DNA of 64,000 nucleotides from Pseudodesulfovibrio sp. S3. GTDB taxonomy: Bacteria; Desulfobacterota; Desulfovibrionia; Desulfovibrionales; Desulfovibrionaceae. The stretch lies in the NCBI RefSeq assembly GCF_004025585.1, contig NZ_QTZO01000007.1, positions 1-64,000 on the forward strand, written 5' to 3'. Under the pieces are notes generated by a model. The model was given only the letters and a program-made list of their open reading frames with translations. It was not told the DNA's origin and made no database searches. The position numbers and the translations under genes are program-made. Numbering within the stretch: position 1 is the stretch's first letter; each line of letters begins with the position of its first letter. Shown here one piece after another: positions 7,519 to 16,187 of the stretch.

Positions 7519-8025
7519 ATGTCCAAGAAAAACATCACAACTTCTGCTCTGGCAATCGCTCTTGTTCTGAGCATGGCCGCATTTGCCGTGGCCGGTCCCG
7601 GTTATGGCCGGGGATGCGGCGGTCCCGGTTACGGTCCCAACAGCGCGTATGTCCCGCTGACCCCTGAGCAGCAGGCTGCCGCAGATCAGATTGTTGAAAA
7701 GTACGATGCGCAGTTCGACGAATTGCGCGATCAGATGTGGACCAAGCATTCGGTCCTGCAGGCCATGATCAACGGCGGCAACGCTGATGAGAAGAAGATC
7801 GGCAAGCTGACATCCGACATCTCGGCCCTGCGCAATCAGATGTGGGACCTGCGCAATGCCATGTCCGCCGAATTGGTCAAGGCGGGTGTCCCTGCCGGAA
7901 GAGGCTTCGGTAATTGTCAGGGCTACGGAAGATTCTCCGGCGATGACGACGGCCCCGGTTACGGCAGAGGCATGGGCCAGGGCCGCGGATACGGCCATGG
8001 ATATGGTCCCGGAATGATGAACTAG
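7519..8025 (+). CDS. zraP: ZraP-like periplasmic metal-binding/chaperone protein
   Basis: A 168-residue exported protein with a signal peptide (hydrophobic residues 8-24, cleavage near AVAGPG). The central helical part (LTPEQQAAADQIVEKYDAQF to DLRNAMSAELVKAG) is typical of the ZraP/CpxP/heavy-metal resistance family. Gly/Tyr/Arg-rich tails flank it (GPGYGRGCGGPGYGP, and GRGMGQGRGYGHGYGPGMM). ZraP of enterobacteria is a zinc-binding chaperone that dampens its cognate ZraSR system. The start at 7519 has GGAGG 7 bases upstream. A sigma-54 promoter with enhancer-like repeats lies upstream, and a histidine kinase/regulator pair follows downstream. The metal specificity here is not shown. Confidence 0.82.
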   Translation: MSKKNITTSALAIALVLSMAAFAVAGPGYGRGCGGPGYGPNSAYVPLTPEQQAAADQIVEKYDAQFDELRDQMWTKHSVLQAMINGGNADEKKIGKLTSDISALRNQMWDLRNAMSAELVKAGVPAGRGFGNCQGYGRFSGDDDGPGYGRGMGQGRGYGHGYGPGMMN

Positions 8026-8062
8026 ACGAGAAATGATTTTCCGTTAACCGGAAAACAGGATA

Positions 8063-8101
8063 TTGCGGGACAGTCGGTCATGTGCGCCGGTTGTCCCGCA
8101 A
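8063..8101 (+). terminator. Strong hairpin after zraP (possible attenuator or processing site)
   Basis: TTGCGGGACA (8063-8072) pairs perfectly with TGTCCCGCAA (8092-8101) around a 19-base loop. No T-run follows, so it may protect the 3' end or reduce read-through into the sensor genes rather than terminate fully. A smaller hairpin (TTTTCCG/CGGAAAA) precedes it. Confidence 0.5.
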
Positions 8102-8181
8102 GTTTCAACAGCGTAATCGTGTACGCCGGAGATACGACTGAGTGATGCTGAGGTCGTACAGTCACCCGAGGAGGATTCACT

Positions 8182-9000
8182 ATGTTCCGAAAAATTATAT
8201 CCCTGACCGCGCTCCTGTCTTTCATCGTCACGCTGATCACCAGCGTGATTCTCTACATTGTTCCCGAGGGCAGGGTGGCCTACTGGGCGGACTGGCATCT
8301 GTTGGGCATGACCAAGACGCAGTGGGGGGATACCCACACCACAGTCGGAACGTTGTTCCTCATTGCCTTGCTCCTGCACATTTGGCTCAACTGGAAGCCG
8401 CTCATGGCCTATATGAAGAACCGGGCCCGCGAGACTGTGGTCATGACCGCGCCCATGATCATCAGTTTCATTCTGACGTTCGTGGTGTTTGCCGGCACGC
8501 TGGCCGGGTTGCCGCCCATGCAGCAGTTGCTCGATCTGGGCGCACAGATCAAGGACGAGGCCACCGAGACCTACGGGAATCCGCCCTACGGCCATGCAGA
8601 AACCAGCCCACTCAAGAAATTTTGCGGATTCCTCGGACTGGACGTGGAAAAGGCCCTGGCTTCCCTCTATGCGGCCGGATACGACACGTCCATCAATGAG
8701 CAGACCCTGGTGCAGGACATTGCCCGCTCCAGAGGCGTCAGCCCGCAACATGTGTTCGACGCCATCCGTGCCGGGCAGGGCATTAATCCGTTTGAAATGA
8801 TGCCCCCGCAACCTCCCGAAGGTACCGGCAAGCTGACGATCTCCTCTTTGTGCACGAGTTATGGACTGGATCAGGGCGCAGTCCTGAGCAAGCTCGAGGC
8901 CGCCGGCGTGGAAGCCACCCCCGAGAGCACGCTCAAGGACCTTTCCGACACGATCGGAGGCTCGCCCAAGGACCTCTATCTGCTCATCAGGGAACAGTAG
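8182..9000 (+). CDS. DUF4405-type membrane protein with two cytosolic or periplasmic repeats
   Basis: A 272-residue protein starting after a strong GAGGAGG site. Three membrane segments lie at about residues 8-27, 52-70 and 88-113, with His residues (WHLLG, HTTVG, LHIWLNW) characteristic of the DUF4405/cytochrome b561-like fold. The rest is a soluble tail containing two related blocks of about 50 residues: PLKKFCGFLGLDVEKALASL to SPQHVFDAI, and TISSLCTSYGLDQGAVLSKL to SPKDLYLLI. Each has a Cys before GLD and ends in GxSP. The gene precedes the kinase by 9 bases and probably belongs to its operon. A role as an accessory sensor or redox component is possible but not shown. Confidence 0.75.
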   Translation: MFRKIISLTALLSFIVTLITSVILYIVPEGRVAYWADWHLLGMTKTQWGDTHTTVGTLFLIALLLHIWLNWKPLMAYMKNRARETVVMTAPMIISFILTFVVFAGTLAGLPPMQQLLDLGAQIKDEATETYGNPPYGHAETSPLKKFCGFLGLDVEKALASLYAAGYDTSINEQTLVQDIARSRGVSPQHVFDAIRAGQGINPFEMMPPQPPEGTGKLTISSLCTSYGLDQGAVLSKLEAAGVEATPESTLKDLSDTIGGSPKDLYLLIREQ

Positions 9001-9009
9001 CGGTACGCC

Positions 9010-10857
9010 ATGGATGTCGTTCATCCGGACGGACGGGAAAAAGGCCCGCTGGTCGCCCTGGTCCTGGCACTCATCGTGCTGGGACTGGGGAGTCTCTATC
9101 TGACGTGGCAGTCCATTGCGCAGCAGCGCAGGATTGTCGAGGATCATATGATCATGACCGGCAATTCCATCCTGCGCGGCGTGGATAACAACATCCTTCG
9201 CATTGCCCGCACCGTGCATATGGGCAGCCAGTCGTCCGCACTTTTCCTGGCCATGACCGAAGAGCTGTTCACCGAGCTTGCCAAATCCGAGGACATCGAG
9301 TTCGTCACCCTGTTCGGCCTGGACGGGCAGCCCCTGGTCTCCTCGGTCAAGGAGGGCATCCATCCCATATTCAAACTGCCCGACCTGGTGACCAACGATA
9401 TCGAACCGGGCCGGGCCTGGCACGTCATGGCCGAGGTGAACAAGACGAACGTGCTCATTTCGGGACTTCAGGTGCGGTCTGACATAGCGGCCCTGACCGG
9501 ACTGGTCCCTCCGGGAGGGCTTAACGGTCATAGCCAAGGTCGCAATCAGGGCCAGGGCCGTGGATTGGGCCGGGGCATGGGGGCGGGCATGATGCATGAA
9601 AAAGACGACGCATCGCTTGTCTTTCTTGTGGTGGGTCTCAACGCGGAAAAACACATGCGCCAGTTCAGGCAGTATCGGCAGGCCGCCACCTACCAGACAG
9701 GATACGTGTTTCTGGCCGCTGTGGTGCTCTGGTCGCTGGCATTCGCCTATCTGCGGCGCAGAGGTGCCAGTCGGAAGCTGGTCCGCCTTGAGCGGTTCCA
9801 GAGCAAGCTTCTGGACAATATGCCCGACGGACTGGTCACCCTGGCCGAAAATGGGGAGGTCATGGCCGCCAATCATTCGGCCAAGAAATTCCTTGCCCCC
9901 GAGGGGGACGGGCCTGCGCCCGAGATCATCGGGGCCAACTGGCATGATATCGCCTTTGGCCGTCATGCGGGTGAGAACGGTTTGTCCGTGCCCTATGAGT
10001 GGGAGCAGTTCGACTATCAGGGCCGTCAGCTTGAGATTCTGTCCCTGCCATTTCAGGAACACGATGAAGACGCAGCCCCGGAATTGGGGCAGTTGTTGGT
10101 TCTTATCCGGGACCGTACCGAGATACGTTCCCTTGAAGAGGATTTGAACGAGGCCAAGCGGCTGGCCGCCATAGGCTCCCTGGCCGCGGGCGTGGCCCAT
10201 GAGGTGCGCAATCCGTTGAGCGCTTTGCGCGGCTTTGCTCAACTGTTCGCCACCAAGCTCAAGGGGCAGGCCCCGCTGGATCAGTACGCCACGGCCATGG
10301 TCCAGGAAGCGGACCGACTCAATCGAGTGGTCACGGACCTGCTCTATCTGGCCCGGCCTCGCCAGCTCGATCCTTCGTATATCGATCTCGCCCTGGTGGG
10401 GGACTCGCTCAAGCAGCTCATGCGCTTTGATTTTGCGGACAAGCAGATCGAACCTGAGTTCGACTTCGGGCCGGACCCGGTCTTTGCCGACCCGGACGCC
10501 CTCAGGCAGGTGCTGCTCAACCTGATCTCCAACAGTCTCGATGCCATTCACGGGTGCACCGACTGCGACAAGCCCGGACATATCCACCTGACTTCTGTGC
10601 GGGACGGCGGCGGAATCTGGATCACCGTGGCCGACGACGGTCCGGGGATGAACCCGGATATTCGCGACGAGGTGTTCAAGCCGTTCGTCACGGGCAAGAA
10701 AACCGGCACGGGGTTGGGCCTGGCCATTGTTCAGAACATCATGCGCGCCCATAGGGGGCGGGTGATCATCGAGTCCGAGCAAGGATACGGGACGGAAATG
10801 AAACTGTTTTTCCCTGATGTCAATGAAGGCGACAAAGAAGGAACGCATCATGATTGA
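9010..10857 (+). CDS. zraS: Sensor histidine kinase, ZraS/NtrB-like
   Basis: A 615-residue membrane kinase. Segments at about residues 15-33 and 230-250 bracket a periplasmic sensor domain; a PAS-like domain follows (SKLLDNMPDGLVTLAENGEV), then the phosphoacceptor box (AAGVAHEVRNPLSALRG) and an ATPase domain with N box LLNLISNSLDAI, VADDGPGM and GTGLGLAIVQNI. Near residues 175-200 the sensor region has a Gly/Arg/Met-rich patch (GRGLGRGMGAGMMHE) that resembles the tail of the ZraP-like protein encoded upstream. The stop overlaps the regulator start by 8 bases, so the pair is translationally coupled. The symbol reflects family resemblance only. Confidence 0.88.
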   Translation: MDVVHPDGREKGPLVALVLALIVLGLGSLYLTWQSIAQQRRIVEDHMIMTGNSILRGVDNNILRIARTVHMGSQSSALFLAMTEELFTELAKSEDIEFVTLFGLDGQPLVSSVKEGIHPIFKLPDLVTNDIEPGRAWHVMAEVNKTNVLISGLQVRSDIAALTGLVPPGGLNGHSQGRNQGQGRGLGRGMGAGMMHEKDDASLVFLVVGLNAEKHMRQFRQYRQAATYQTGYVFLAAVVLWSLAFAYLRRRGASRKLVRLERFQSKLLDNMPDGLVTLAENGEVMAANHSAKKFLAPEGDGPAPEIIGANWHDIAFGRHAGENGLSVPYEWEQFDYQGRQLEILSLPFQEHDEDAAPELGQLLVLIRDRTEIRSLEEDLNEAKRLAAIGSLAAGVAHEVRNPLSALRGFAQLFATKLKGQAPLDQYATAMVQEADRLNRVVTDLLYLARPRQLDPSYIDLALVGDSLKQLMRFDFADKQIEPEFDFGPDPVFADPDALRQVLLNLISNSLDAIHGCTDCDKPGHIHLTSVRDGGGIWITVADDGPGMNPDIRDEVFKPFVTGKKTGTGLGLAIVQNIMRAHRGRVIIESEQGYGTEMKLFFPDVNEGDKEGTHHD

Positions 10858-12238
10858 AGATCGTATTGCCCTCATCGTCGATGACGAACCCGGCCACAGG
10901 ATGATGGTTCGGGCGGTGCTGGAAGAGGACAGGTGGACCGTCCTTGAGGCTGATTCCGGAGAGCGGGCATTGACGGTGCTGGCCGAGGAGGCCGAGTCGG
11001 GAACCTACCCGGACGTGGCCATGGTGGACATGAAGATGCCCGGCATGGACGGGATGCAGCTGCTCAAGGAATTGCAGATCCGCAGACCGAGTATGCCCGT
11101 GGTCCTGCTGACCGCGTTCGGCTCCGTGGGCAGTGCCGTGGACGCCATGAAGCGGGGGGCCTTCGACTACCTGACCAAGCCTGCGGACAACGACGAACTG
11201 ACCGCCGTGCTCGGCAAGGCCTACGAATATCACAAGCTGTTGGACGAAAACGCCCGCCTCAGGGCCGAAGTCGGCAGTGAGCCGGATTTCATCGGCACCA
11301 GTCCGGGCATCGAGCGGGTCCGCGATCTCATAGGTCAGGCCGGGCCGTCCGAGGCCACGGTGCTCATCCTCGGGCCGAGCGGAACCGGCAAGGAGCTGGT
11401 GGCCGAAGGGCTGCACCGGGCGAGCAACCGGGCGGACAGGCCGCTCATCAAGGTCAACTGCGCGGCCCTGCCCGACGATCTGCTGGAGTCCGAACTTTTC
11501 GGCTACGAAAAGGGAGCGTTCACCGGCGCGGTCAAGGACAAACCCGGCCGGTTCCAGTTGGCGGACGGCGGCACGCTTTTCCTGGACGAAATCGGGGAAA
11601 TGCCCGGCGCGCTTCAGGCCAAGCTGTTGCGAGTCCTTCAGGAAAAAACCATCGAACCCCTGGGATCGGTCAAGACCATCCAGGTGGACACCCGCATCAT
11701 CGCGGCCACCAACCGCAATCTGAAAAGGGAAGTGGAGGCCGGAAGGTTCCGCGAAGACCTGTATTATCGGCTGGCGGTACTGGAGATCCGTATCCCGCCA
11801 CTGAACGAACGCAAGGAAGACCTGCCCCTGTTGGTCAGTTTCCTGTTGCGCCGCCTGGGCAACAAGAACAGCAAGATCATCCGCACGGTGACCCCTGCCT
11901 TTCTCGACGCCCTGTCCGGGTACGACTGGCCCGGCAATGTCCGTGAATTGGAAAACGTGCTGGAGCGGGCCTTGATCCTGTCCCGTTCCGATGCGCTCGG
12001 TACGGACCTTTTGCCGCCCCAGATATCCGGTGCACGTGAGGACGGTATCATGATGGACATGGTGCACATCGTCCCGCCACAGTCCAGTCCGGCCAATCTG
12101 GAAGAGGCTGAGAAGCAGGCCATCATTCAGGCCCTGGAAGAGAACGGCAACCATCGCGAACGCACGGCGGACGCCCTTGGAATCAGCCGTCGCACGCTCC
12201 AGTACAAGCTCAAGAAATACGGATTGACCCGAAGATGA
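10850..12238 (+). CDS. zraR: Sigma-54-dependent response regulator, ZraR/NtrC-like
   Basis: A 462-residue three-domain activator. The receiver domain (about 1-120) has the phosphorylatable Asp in [10 protein letters not shown] and the conserved Lys in LTKPAD. The AAA+ domain has Walker [10 protein letters not shown], the sigma-54 contact loop GAFTGA and Walker [14 protein letters not shown]-terminal Fis-type helix-turn-helix reads [19 protein letters not shown]. The start at 10850 is preceded by AAGGAA and gives a normal N-terminus ([12 protein letters not shown]). Its likely targets are the sigma-54 promoters at 7428 and 22166 with nearby TGTGCA clusters. Confidence 0.92.
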   Translation: MIEDRIALIVDDEPGHRMMVRAVLEEDRWTVLEADSGERALTVLAEEAESGTYPDVAMVDMKMPGMDGMQLLKELQIRRPSMPVVLLTAFGSVGSAVDAMKRGAFDYLTKPADNDELTAVLGKAYEYHKLLDENARLRAEVGSEPDFIGTSPGIERVRDLIGQAGPSEATVLILGPSGTGKELVAEGLHRASNRADRPLIKVNCAALPDDLLESELFGYEKGAFTGAVKDKPGRFQLADGGTLFLDEIGEMPGALQAKLLRVLQEKTIEPLGSVKTIQVDTRIIAATNRNLKREVEAGRFREDLYYRLAVLEIRIPPLNERKEDLPLLVSFLLRRLGNKNSKIIRTVTPAFLDALSGYDWPGNVRELENVLERALILSRSDALGTDLLPPQISGAREDGIMMDMVHIVPPQSSPANLEEAEKQAIIQALEENGNHRERTADALGISRRTLQYKLKKYGLTRR

Positions 12239-12248
12239 GTTCGATTCT

Positions 12249-13577
12249 TCAGGTTCCGGTTTCTATCAAGGGATTATCCGGTTCGGTGGCGTCGAAATGG
12301 GCTCCCAGAAGACTCTTTCTGGTTTGGTAGGACATGAAGTCCAGGATGTCCGTGCCCGGGGTGCTGATATAATCGAAGATGAAATCGATCAGCGTGCTTC
12401 GAAGCTGGCAGAGATCTGATTTGACTCCCTGACTCTGGCCCTTGTTTATGGCGGGCAGCGGGCAGTTGGCACCGCAGATCTGTCTGTAGGCACAGTCGCT
12501 GCACCCGGGGATATCCTTGACATTGCGCCGGGGAAAGATCCGGTTGTTTTCACTGTGCAGCATCTCCAGGAGATCTTCCTCAAAAATGTTGCCCAAGGTG
12601 ATGTTCTGGTTGGATATTCCTCCTGAGCAAGGCCAAACCTGCCCGTTGGGACCTATGACGACCAGCAGGCTGCCCGCGCCGCAGGGGCTCATTTCGCAAT
12701 AACTGGAAGATCGATTGGTCAGTATTGAAAGCGATAACGATTCCATGTGGTTTATGAATAGGGGATGGTGCGGATCGTTTCTTGTCGTGTCCAGCGCATA
12801 CCCGACGCATGACAGATACGTCGAAATAACGTCCTCCATGGGGGCCATGTGTTCGGCGGCATCGTCCGTGTAGGGAGTGATCGGGTTGAGCGTCAGGCTG
12901 GATACGCCTATGGCGTGGAGCTTTTTGATCAACGTTGGGACCGTCTTGACATTGAATTTTGACAGGGTGACGAGAATGTTTGGTGAACAGCCGTTGGCGC
13001 ACATGTGCCCAATGGATTGAATTACCCTGGAGTTGTCCAGTCCCTGTCTGACGGGACATTTGCCCGAGAGCGTATCGATCGAAAATCCCACATCAATCTG
13101 TCTGGAAATGAAAAAATCCAACTGGCGCTCATTCAGGATCGAGCCGTTGGTTTGCATGACGAATTTGAAATCCGCCCCATACTCGGTGATGATTTTTTTG
13201 ATCATCTCGTAATGGAGTGTCGGCTCGCCGCCATGGAGATTGATGGCCGGGCGCTTCCCCGTGATTTTCGAGTAGCCGTCGATTTTTCCCAGTATGAATT
13301 TCACATCGGCATAGGCAAGCTGCGTGGGTTGCCGCTTGAGGCTGTTGGGGACATAGCAATATCGGCAATCGAGATTGCACTTGTGAGATATGTGCAATTC
13401 AACCAGATCAAGACGCCTGTTGGCCCTGTCTCGCTGTATGGCGTCCTTTCGCTCTCGTATTTGAGCCTCGGAAAATCGGAATCGGACTGCTTCGCTGTGC
13501 GAATCGGCAATGACCCAGGACAGGCTGTCCGGTTCAAGAACAAGAAATCCCTTTTTGAGTTTTTTGATATGCTTCAT
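12249..13577 (-). CDS. Radical SAM/SPASM peptide-maturase-like enzyme
   Basis: A 442-residue protein. The radical SAM cluster motif is CNLDCRYC (with ELHISHK before it) at about residue 70, followed by NLHGGEPTLH. A C-terminal SPASM region supplies the auxiliary-cluster cysteines (MSPCGAGS, WPCSG, CSDC, CGANCPLP, CQLR). The first 60 residues (LKKGFLVLEPDSLSWVIADS) form a short N-terminal domain. The architecture matches enzymes that modify ribosomal peptides or mature proteins such as sulfatases and quinohaemoproteins. No sulfatase is nearby; an 88-residue His-rich protein is encoded 38 bases upstream and is the obvious candidate substrate. The start at 13577 was chosen over 13697 because the extra residues look non-coding and overlap the upstream gene. 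The gene converges on zraR. Confidence 0.85.
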   Translation of the reverse strand: MKHIKKLKKGFLVLEPDSLSWVIADSHSEAVRFRFSEAQIRERKDAIQRDRANRRLDLVELHISHKCNLDCRYCYVPNSLKRQPTQLAYADVKFILGKIDGYSKITGKRPAINLHGGEPTLHYEMIKKIITEYGADFKFVMQTNGSILNERQLDFFISRQIDVGFSIDTLSGKCPVRQGLDNSRVIQSIGHMCANGCSPNILVTLSKFNVKTVPTLIKKLHAIGVSSLTLNPITPYTDDAAEHMAPMEDVISTYLSCVGYALDTTRNDPHHPLFINHMESLSLSILTNRSSSYCEMSPCGAGSLLVVIGPNGQVWPCSGGISNQNITLGNIFEEDLLEMLHSENNRIFPRRNVKDIPGCSDCAYRQICGANCPLPAINKGQSQGVKSDLCQLRSTLIDFIFDYISTPGTDILDFMSYQTRKSLLGAHFDATEPDNPLIETGT

Positions 13578-13615
13578 GGGGATACTTCCCCCCTCCGCAT
13601 GGAGGGGGGCAGGAG

Positions 13616-13882
13616 TCAGATTTTTTTGATTTTGGTGTCCAGGATCGAAGACATCTGTTTGATGTCTTCGATGCCGACGGCGTCTTTCACCGTCCAATAG
13701 AATTGTTCCACCTGTTTCTTGATCTCATAGACTTCGGCATCGGTCTTTCCCTTTGCAACCGTGTCGATCAGATCCCCGATGTCCCTGAGCAATACGCTGT
13801 TCGCCGTGTGGTAATGCCCGTGACCGTGGGCAACCCGGAGTTGCCCCCCCTCGCTGACAAGTTTAAAACCAGTGACTGCCAT
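13616..13882 (-). CDS. Small His-rich protein, candidate substrate of the adjacent radical SAM enzyme
   Basis: An 88-residue protein with an excellent ribosome site (AAAGGAGG, 5 bases before the ATG at 13882). Its N-terminal part carries a His/Gly cluster, VAHGHGHYH, at residues 17-25; the rest is charged and helical (DLIDTVAKGKTDAEVYEI, KKQVEQFYWTVKDAVGIED) and ends in Lys/Ile. No signal peptide or known domain is recognised. The position directly before a SPASM maturase suggests a RiPP-like precursor or a protein modified at His/Tyr, but it could equally be a metal-binding partner. Function unknown. Confidence 0.7.
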   Translation of the reverse strand: MAVTGFKLVSEGGQLRVAHGHGHYHTANSVLLRDIGDLIDTVAKGKTDAEVYEIKKQVEQFYWTVKDAVGIEDIKQMSSILDTKIKKI

Positions 13883-14066
13883 GTTGACCTCCTTTCGGGT
13901 TGGTTTTTGGGGTGACCATACATCGCCTGTTGAGTTGTGTATAGGTTTTTTGTTATTTTGTGGACAGGCAATCACAAAAGACACTTCAGCCCCTGACAGG
14001 GGCGATTGTTCGAGTCGGCAGACGGATACAGGCGTACGGGGTCCTTTGACCCGAAGATGGCCGAGC

Positions 14067-15242
14067 TCAGCCCAGGGCCGAGGCCTTGATCTCGTCGATG
14101 CGCCGGAGGTAGTCCGTCCGGTAGAGGGGACCGTTGTCCGTGAACTGCTCGGCGGTCTTCCTGTGCGCGTCGCACCATTTCGCCAGCATTGGGTTCCTGG
14201 TGATGCGCCCGTAGTTCTTGATCATGTGCAGGGTGTTGTGGCAGACCGGCATGAGATGCCCGGTCCCGGCCAGCAGCGGGGTGTAATCCGTTTGCAGATC
14301 CATGAAGAACGCGCCCACGGCCTCGGCCCAGGGATAATTGCCGGTCGAGGCGAGCTTTTGCAGCATGGCGTCCTCATCCATCCGGCTCGGCTGCCATGGC
14401 CGGTTCCATTCTTCGGGTACGGTTTCGTCGGCGGCATAGGCGATTTCGCCTGTTTCCATGAACTTCGCTATCTTCCCGGCCAATTTCGGCCACATGGAAC
14501 CGATGTGTTCCATGTCCCGGCTGGCATGCAACCCGGTAATGACCTCGTTCGTCTCTTCCAGCGTGATCTTGAGAAACGGGCAGTGCGTTTCGATGCGCTG
14601 TTCGGTTTCGGCCCAGATGCCTCCGAAAACGCGGTCCATATCCAGCACGTGGACCTTGTCCAACCCTCTCTGCCAGACCCGGTAATGGGCCGGAGCCTCC
14701 CGGCTCAGTTTGTTCCAGTCCTCAAGATAAGAGTATGGGTTGGGACCGAATGCGGGGAAGTGGGAGAGGCGCGAAACCACGACTATGGGCACGTCGGGGA
14801 ACCGGTCCCTGACCAGTTCCAGGAATTGGCCGTACCGCTTCAGATAGGTTGTCGGGTTGGGTTGGATCATGCCGCATTCGGCATTGAGCCACGCCTCCAG
14901 TTCCGGCTTGTCCTGCCAGGCCGCCGGGTCCATGAAGAAGATATACCGGTCGCGGTTGTGGACGAAGAGCGGGGTGTTCTCGTGGAACAGGTTCATGACG
15001 ATGAGCGACGGGGACGCGTCCTCGGGCGTGATCATTTGATACTGGTTTTCGGGCAGCCGGTCATGGAAGAAGTCTTGCAGCTTCATGTCGCGGACCAGGC
15101 GGTTCAGCCCCGGCGGCACCTGTCCGGGGTGGCTTGCATAGGTCAGCGGCGAGGCGAGGACGCGATAGGCGACATCAAATCCCAGGGCCGCCATGGCCCG
15201 GCTCAGGAAATCCATTTGACAGTTGCCCAAAAAGTACAGCAT
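14067..15242 (-). CDS. WcbI-like (polysaccharide biosynthesis putative acetyltransferase) protein
   Basis: A 391-residue protein whose N-terminus, MLYFLGNCQMDFLSRAM, matches the start of the WcbI domain (PF18588), a GDSL-like fold found in capsule-biosynthesis proteins. Other notable parts are PLTYASHPGQ, FMDPAAW, and a C-terminal half without recognised motifs. The start at 15242 fits the family and has AAGGA upstream. A GTG at 15287 with a very close GAAGGAGG site would add 15 residues. It is divergently transcribed from the hydrolase at 15309. No other capsule genes are present. The substrate is unknown. Confidence 0.6.
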   Translation of the reverse strand: MLYFLGNCQMDFLSRAMAALGFDVAYRVLASPLTYASHPGQVPPGLNRLVRDMKLQDFFHDRLPENQYQMITPEDASPSLIVMNLFHENTPLFVHNRDRYIFFMDPAAWQDKPELEAWLNAECGMIQPNPTTYLKRYGQFLELVRDRFPDVPIVVVSRLSHFPAFGPNPYSYLEDWNKLSREAPAHYRVWQRGLDKVHVLDMDRVFGGIWAETEQRIETHCPFLKITLEETNEVITGLHASRDMEHIGSMWPKLAGKIAKFMETGEIAYAADETVPEEWNRPWQPSRMDEDAMLQKLASTGNYPWAEAVGAFFMDLQTDYTPLLAGTGHLMPVCHNTLHMIKNYGRITRNPMLAKWCDAHRKTAEQFTDNGPLYRTDYLRRIDEIKASALG

Positions 15243-15308
15243 TCTTATCCTTGTGAAATCGTTATCGGTACTGATGTCATATGCCACACCCCTCCTTCAA
15301 GGCAAGCC

Positions 15309-15935
15309 ATGGGAAAACTGACCATTGAGACCTTCATCCTCGGTCCCCAGGAAACCAACTGTTACTTGCTCAGTATGGACGGGCAGGCCGTGGTGGTGGA
15401 TGTGGGCATCGAGCCGGACAGGCTCCTTGATCGTATCGATGCGCTGAAGCTCGACCTTCAGGGGGTGTATCTGACTCATTTTCACATGGATCATATCGGC
15501 GGGGTCAAGGAGCTTCGTGAGAGATACCCGGTCCCGGTTTTTGCCAGCGACGGGGATGAGTTTCTCAAAGAGCTTTCCTTTGAGGCGGGCGGGGTCCGGG
15601 AATTCAACGGTTACATCGATTTTCCGTATACCCCGATAGCCCCCGGCAGGCGAACCGTCCTCGGTCAGACCATGCTCGTCCTGGACACGCCCGGCCATAC
15701 GCCCGGCAGTCTCTCCTACTTTTTCCCGGCCGCCGGGTGCGTCTTCGTGGGCGATCTGCTGTTCATGATCGCCGTGGGCCGTACCGACCTGCCGCGCGGC
15801 AACTCTGCCGACCTGCTCGGCTCCATCCGATCCCGCATCTTTCCCCTCCCGGCCGCAACCCGCATCTATTCCGGTCATGGTCCCATGACCACGGTCGTTC
15901 ACGAACGGGAAAACAATCCGCATTTTCTCTTTTAG
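15309..15935 (+). CDS. Metallo-beta-lactamase-fold hydrolase (glyoxalase II-like)
   Basis: A 208-residue enzyme with the zinc-binding motif THFHMDHIGG (HxHxDH), DTPGHTPGSLSYF, FVGDLLF and a final SGHGPMTT. These are the metal ligands of the small hydroxyacylglutathione hydrolase-like branch of the superfamily. It starts ETFILGPQETNCYLL, as is usual for this branch. The real substrate may be a thioester or another small ester. It stands alone, divergent from the WcbI-like gene. Confidence 0.9.
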   Translation: MGKLTIETFILGPQETNCYLLSMDGQAVVVDVGIEPDRLLDRIDALKLDLQGVYLTHFHMDHIGGVKELRERYPVPVFASDGDEFLKELSFEAGGVREFNGYIDFPYTPIAPGRRTVLGQTMLVLDTPGHTPGSLSYFFPAAGCVFVGDLLFMIAVGRTDLPRGNSADLLGSIRSRIFPLPAATRIYSGHGPMTTVVHERENNPHFLF

Positions 15936-15987
15936 AATGTACCGTTAGGCATTTACTTATTTCACTTCGCTAAGGTAGGGTTCCTCC

Positions 15988-16156
15988 ATGTCGTATGAGT
16001 TGGTGTTCATGCGTTTCATCGCGGAGGACGCGACGGCGTCTTTCCGGCACGCACGTTGCCGGATTCTTCGGGGCCGATTCTTCCCTGCGCTGGAACGATG
16101 GCGTCCATGTCTGCGGCGGCAGCGGTGCTTTCACCCTGTCCCGGGATGAGCGCTGA
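15988..16156 (+). pseudogene. Possible frameshifted small gene remnant
   Basis: Reading from ATG at 15988 gives MSYELVFMRFIAEDA. Around 16030-16050 the protein-like reading moves to another frame, SGTHVAGFFGADSSLRWND, and then continues to GAFTLSRDER with a stop at 16154-16156. The total span is 169 bases, one base away from a multiple of three. Either a single-base indel broke a roughly 55-residue gene or this is coincidence. No family is recognised. Confidence 0.3.
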
Positions 16157-16187
16157 TTATCAATGAAACATACTTTGAGGATTCGTT

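Noticed and set aside
8044-10875. 943-codon minus-strand open frame
   Set aside because: It is antisense to the zraS-like kinase and DUF4405 genes, has a low-complexity composition and no ribosome site; it is a GC-driven shadow frame.
13872-15308. Long plus-strand extension before the metallo-beta-lactamase gene
   Set aside because: It is antisense to the WcbI-like gene; the real start with the family N-terminus is at 15309.
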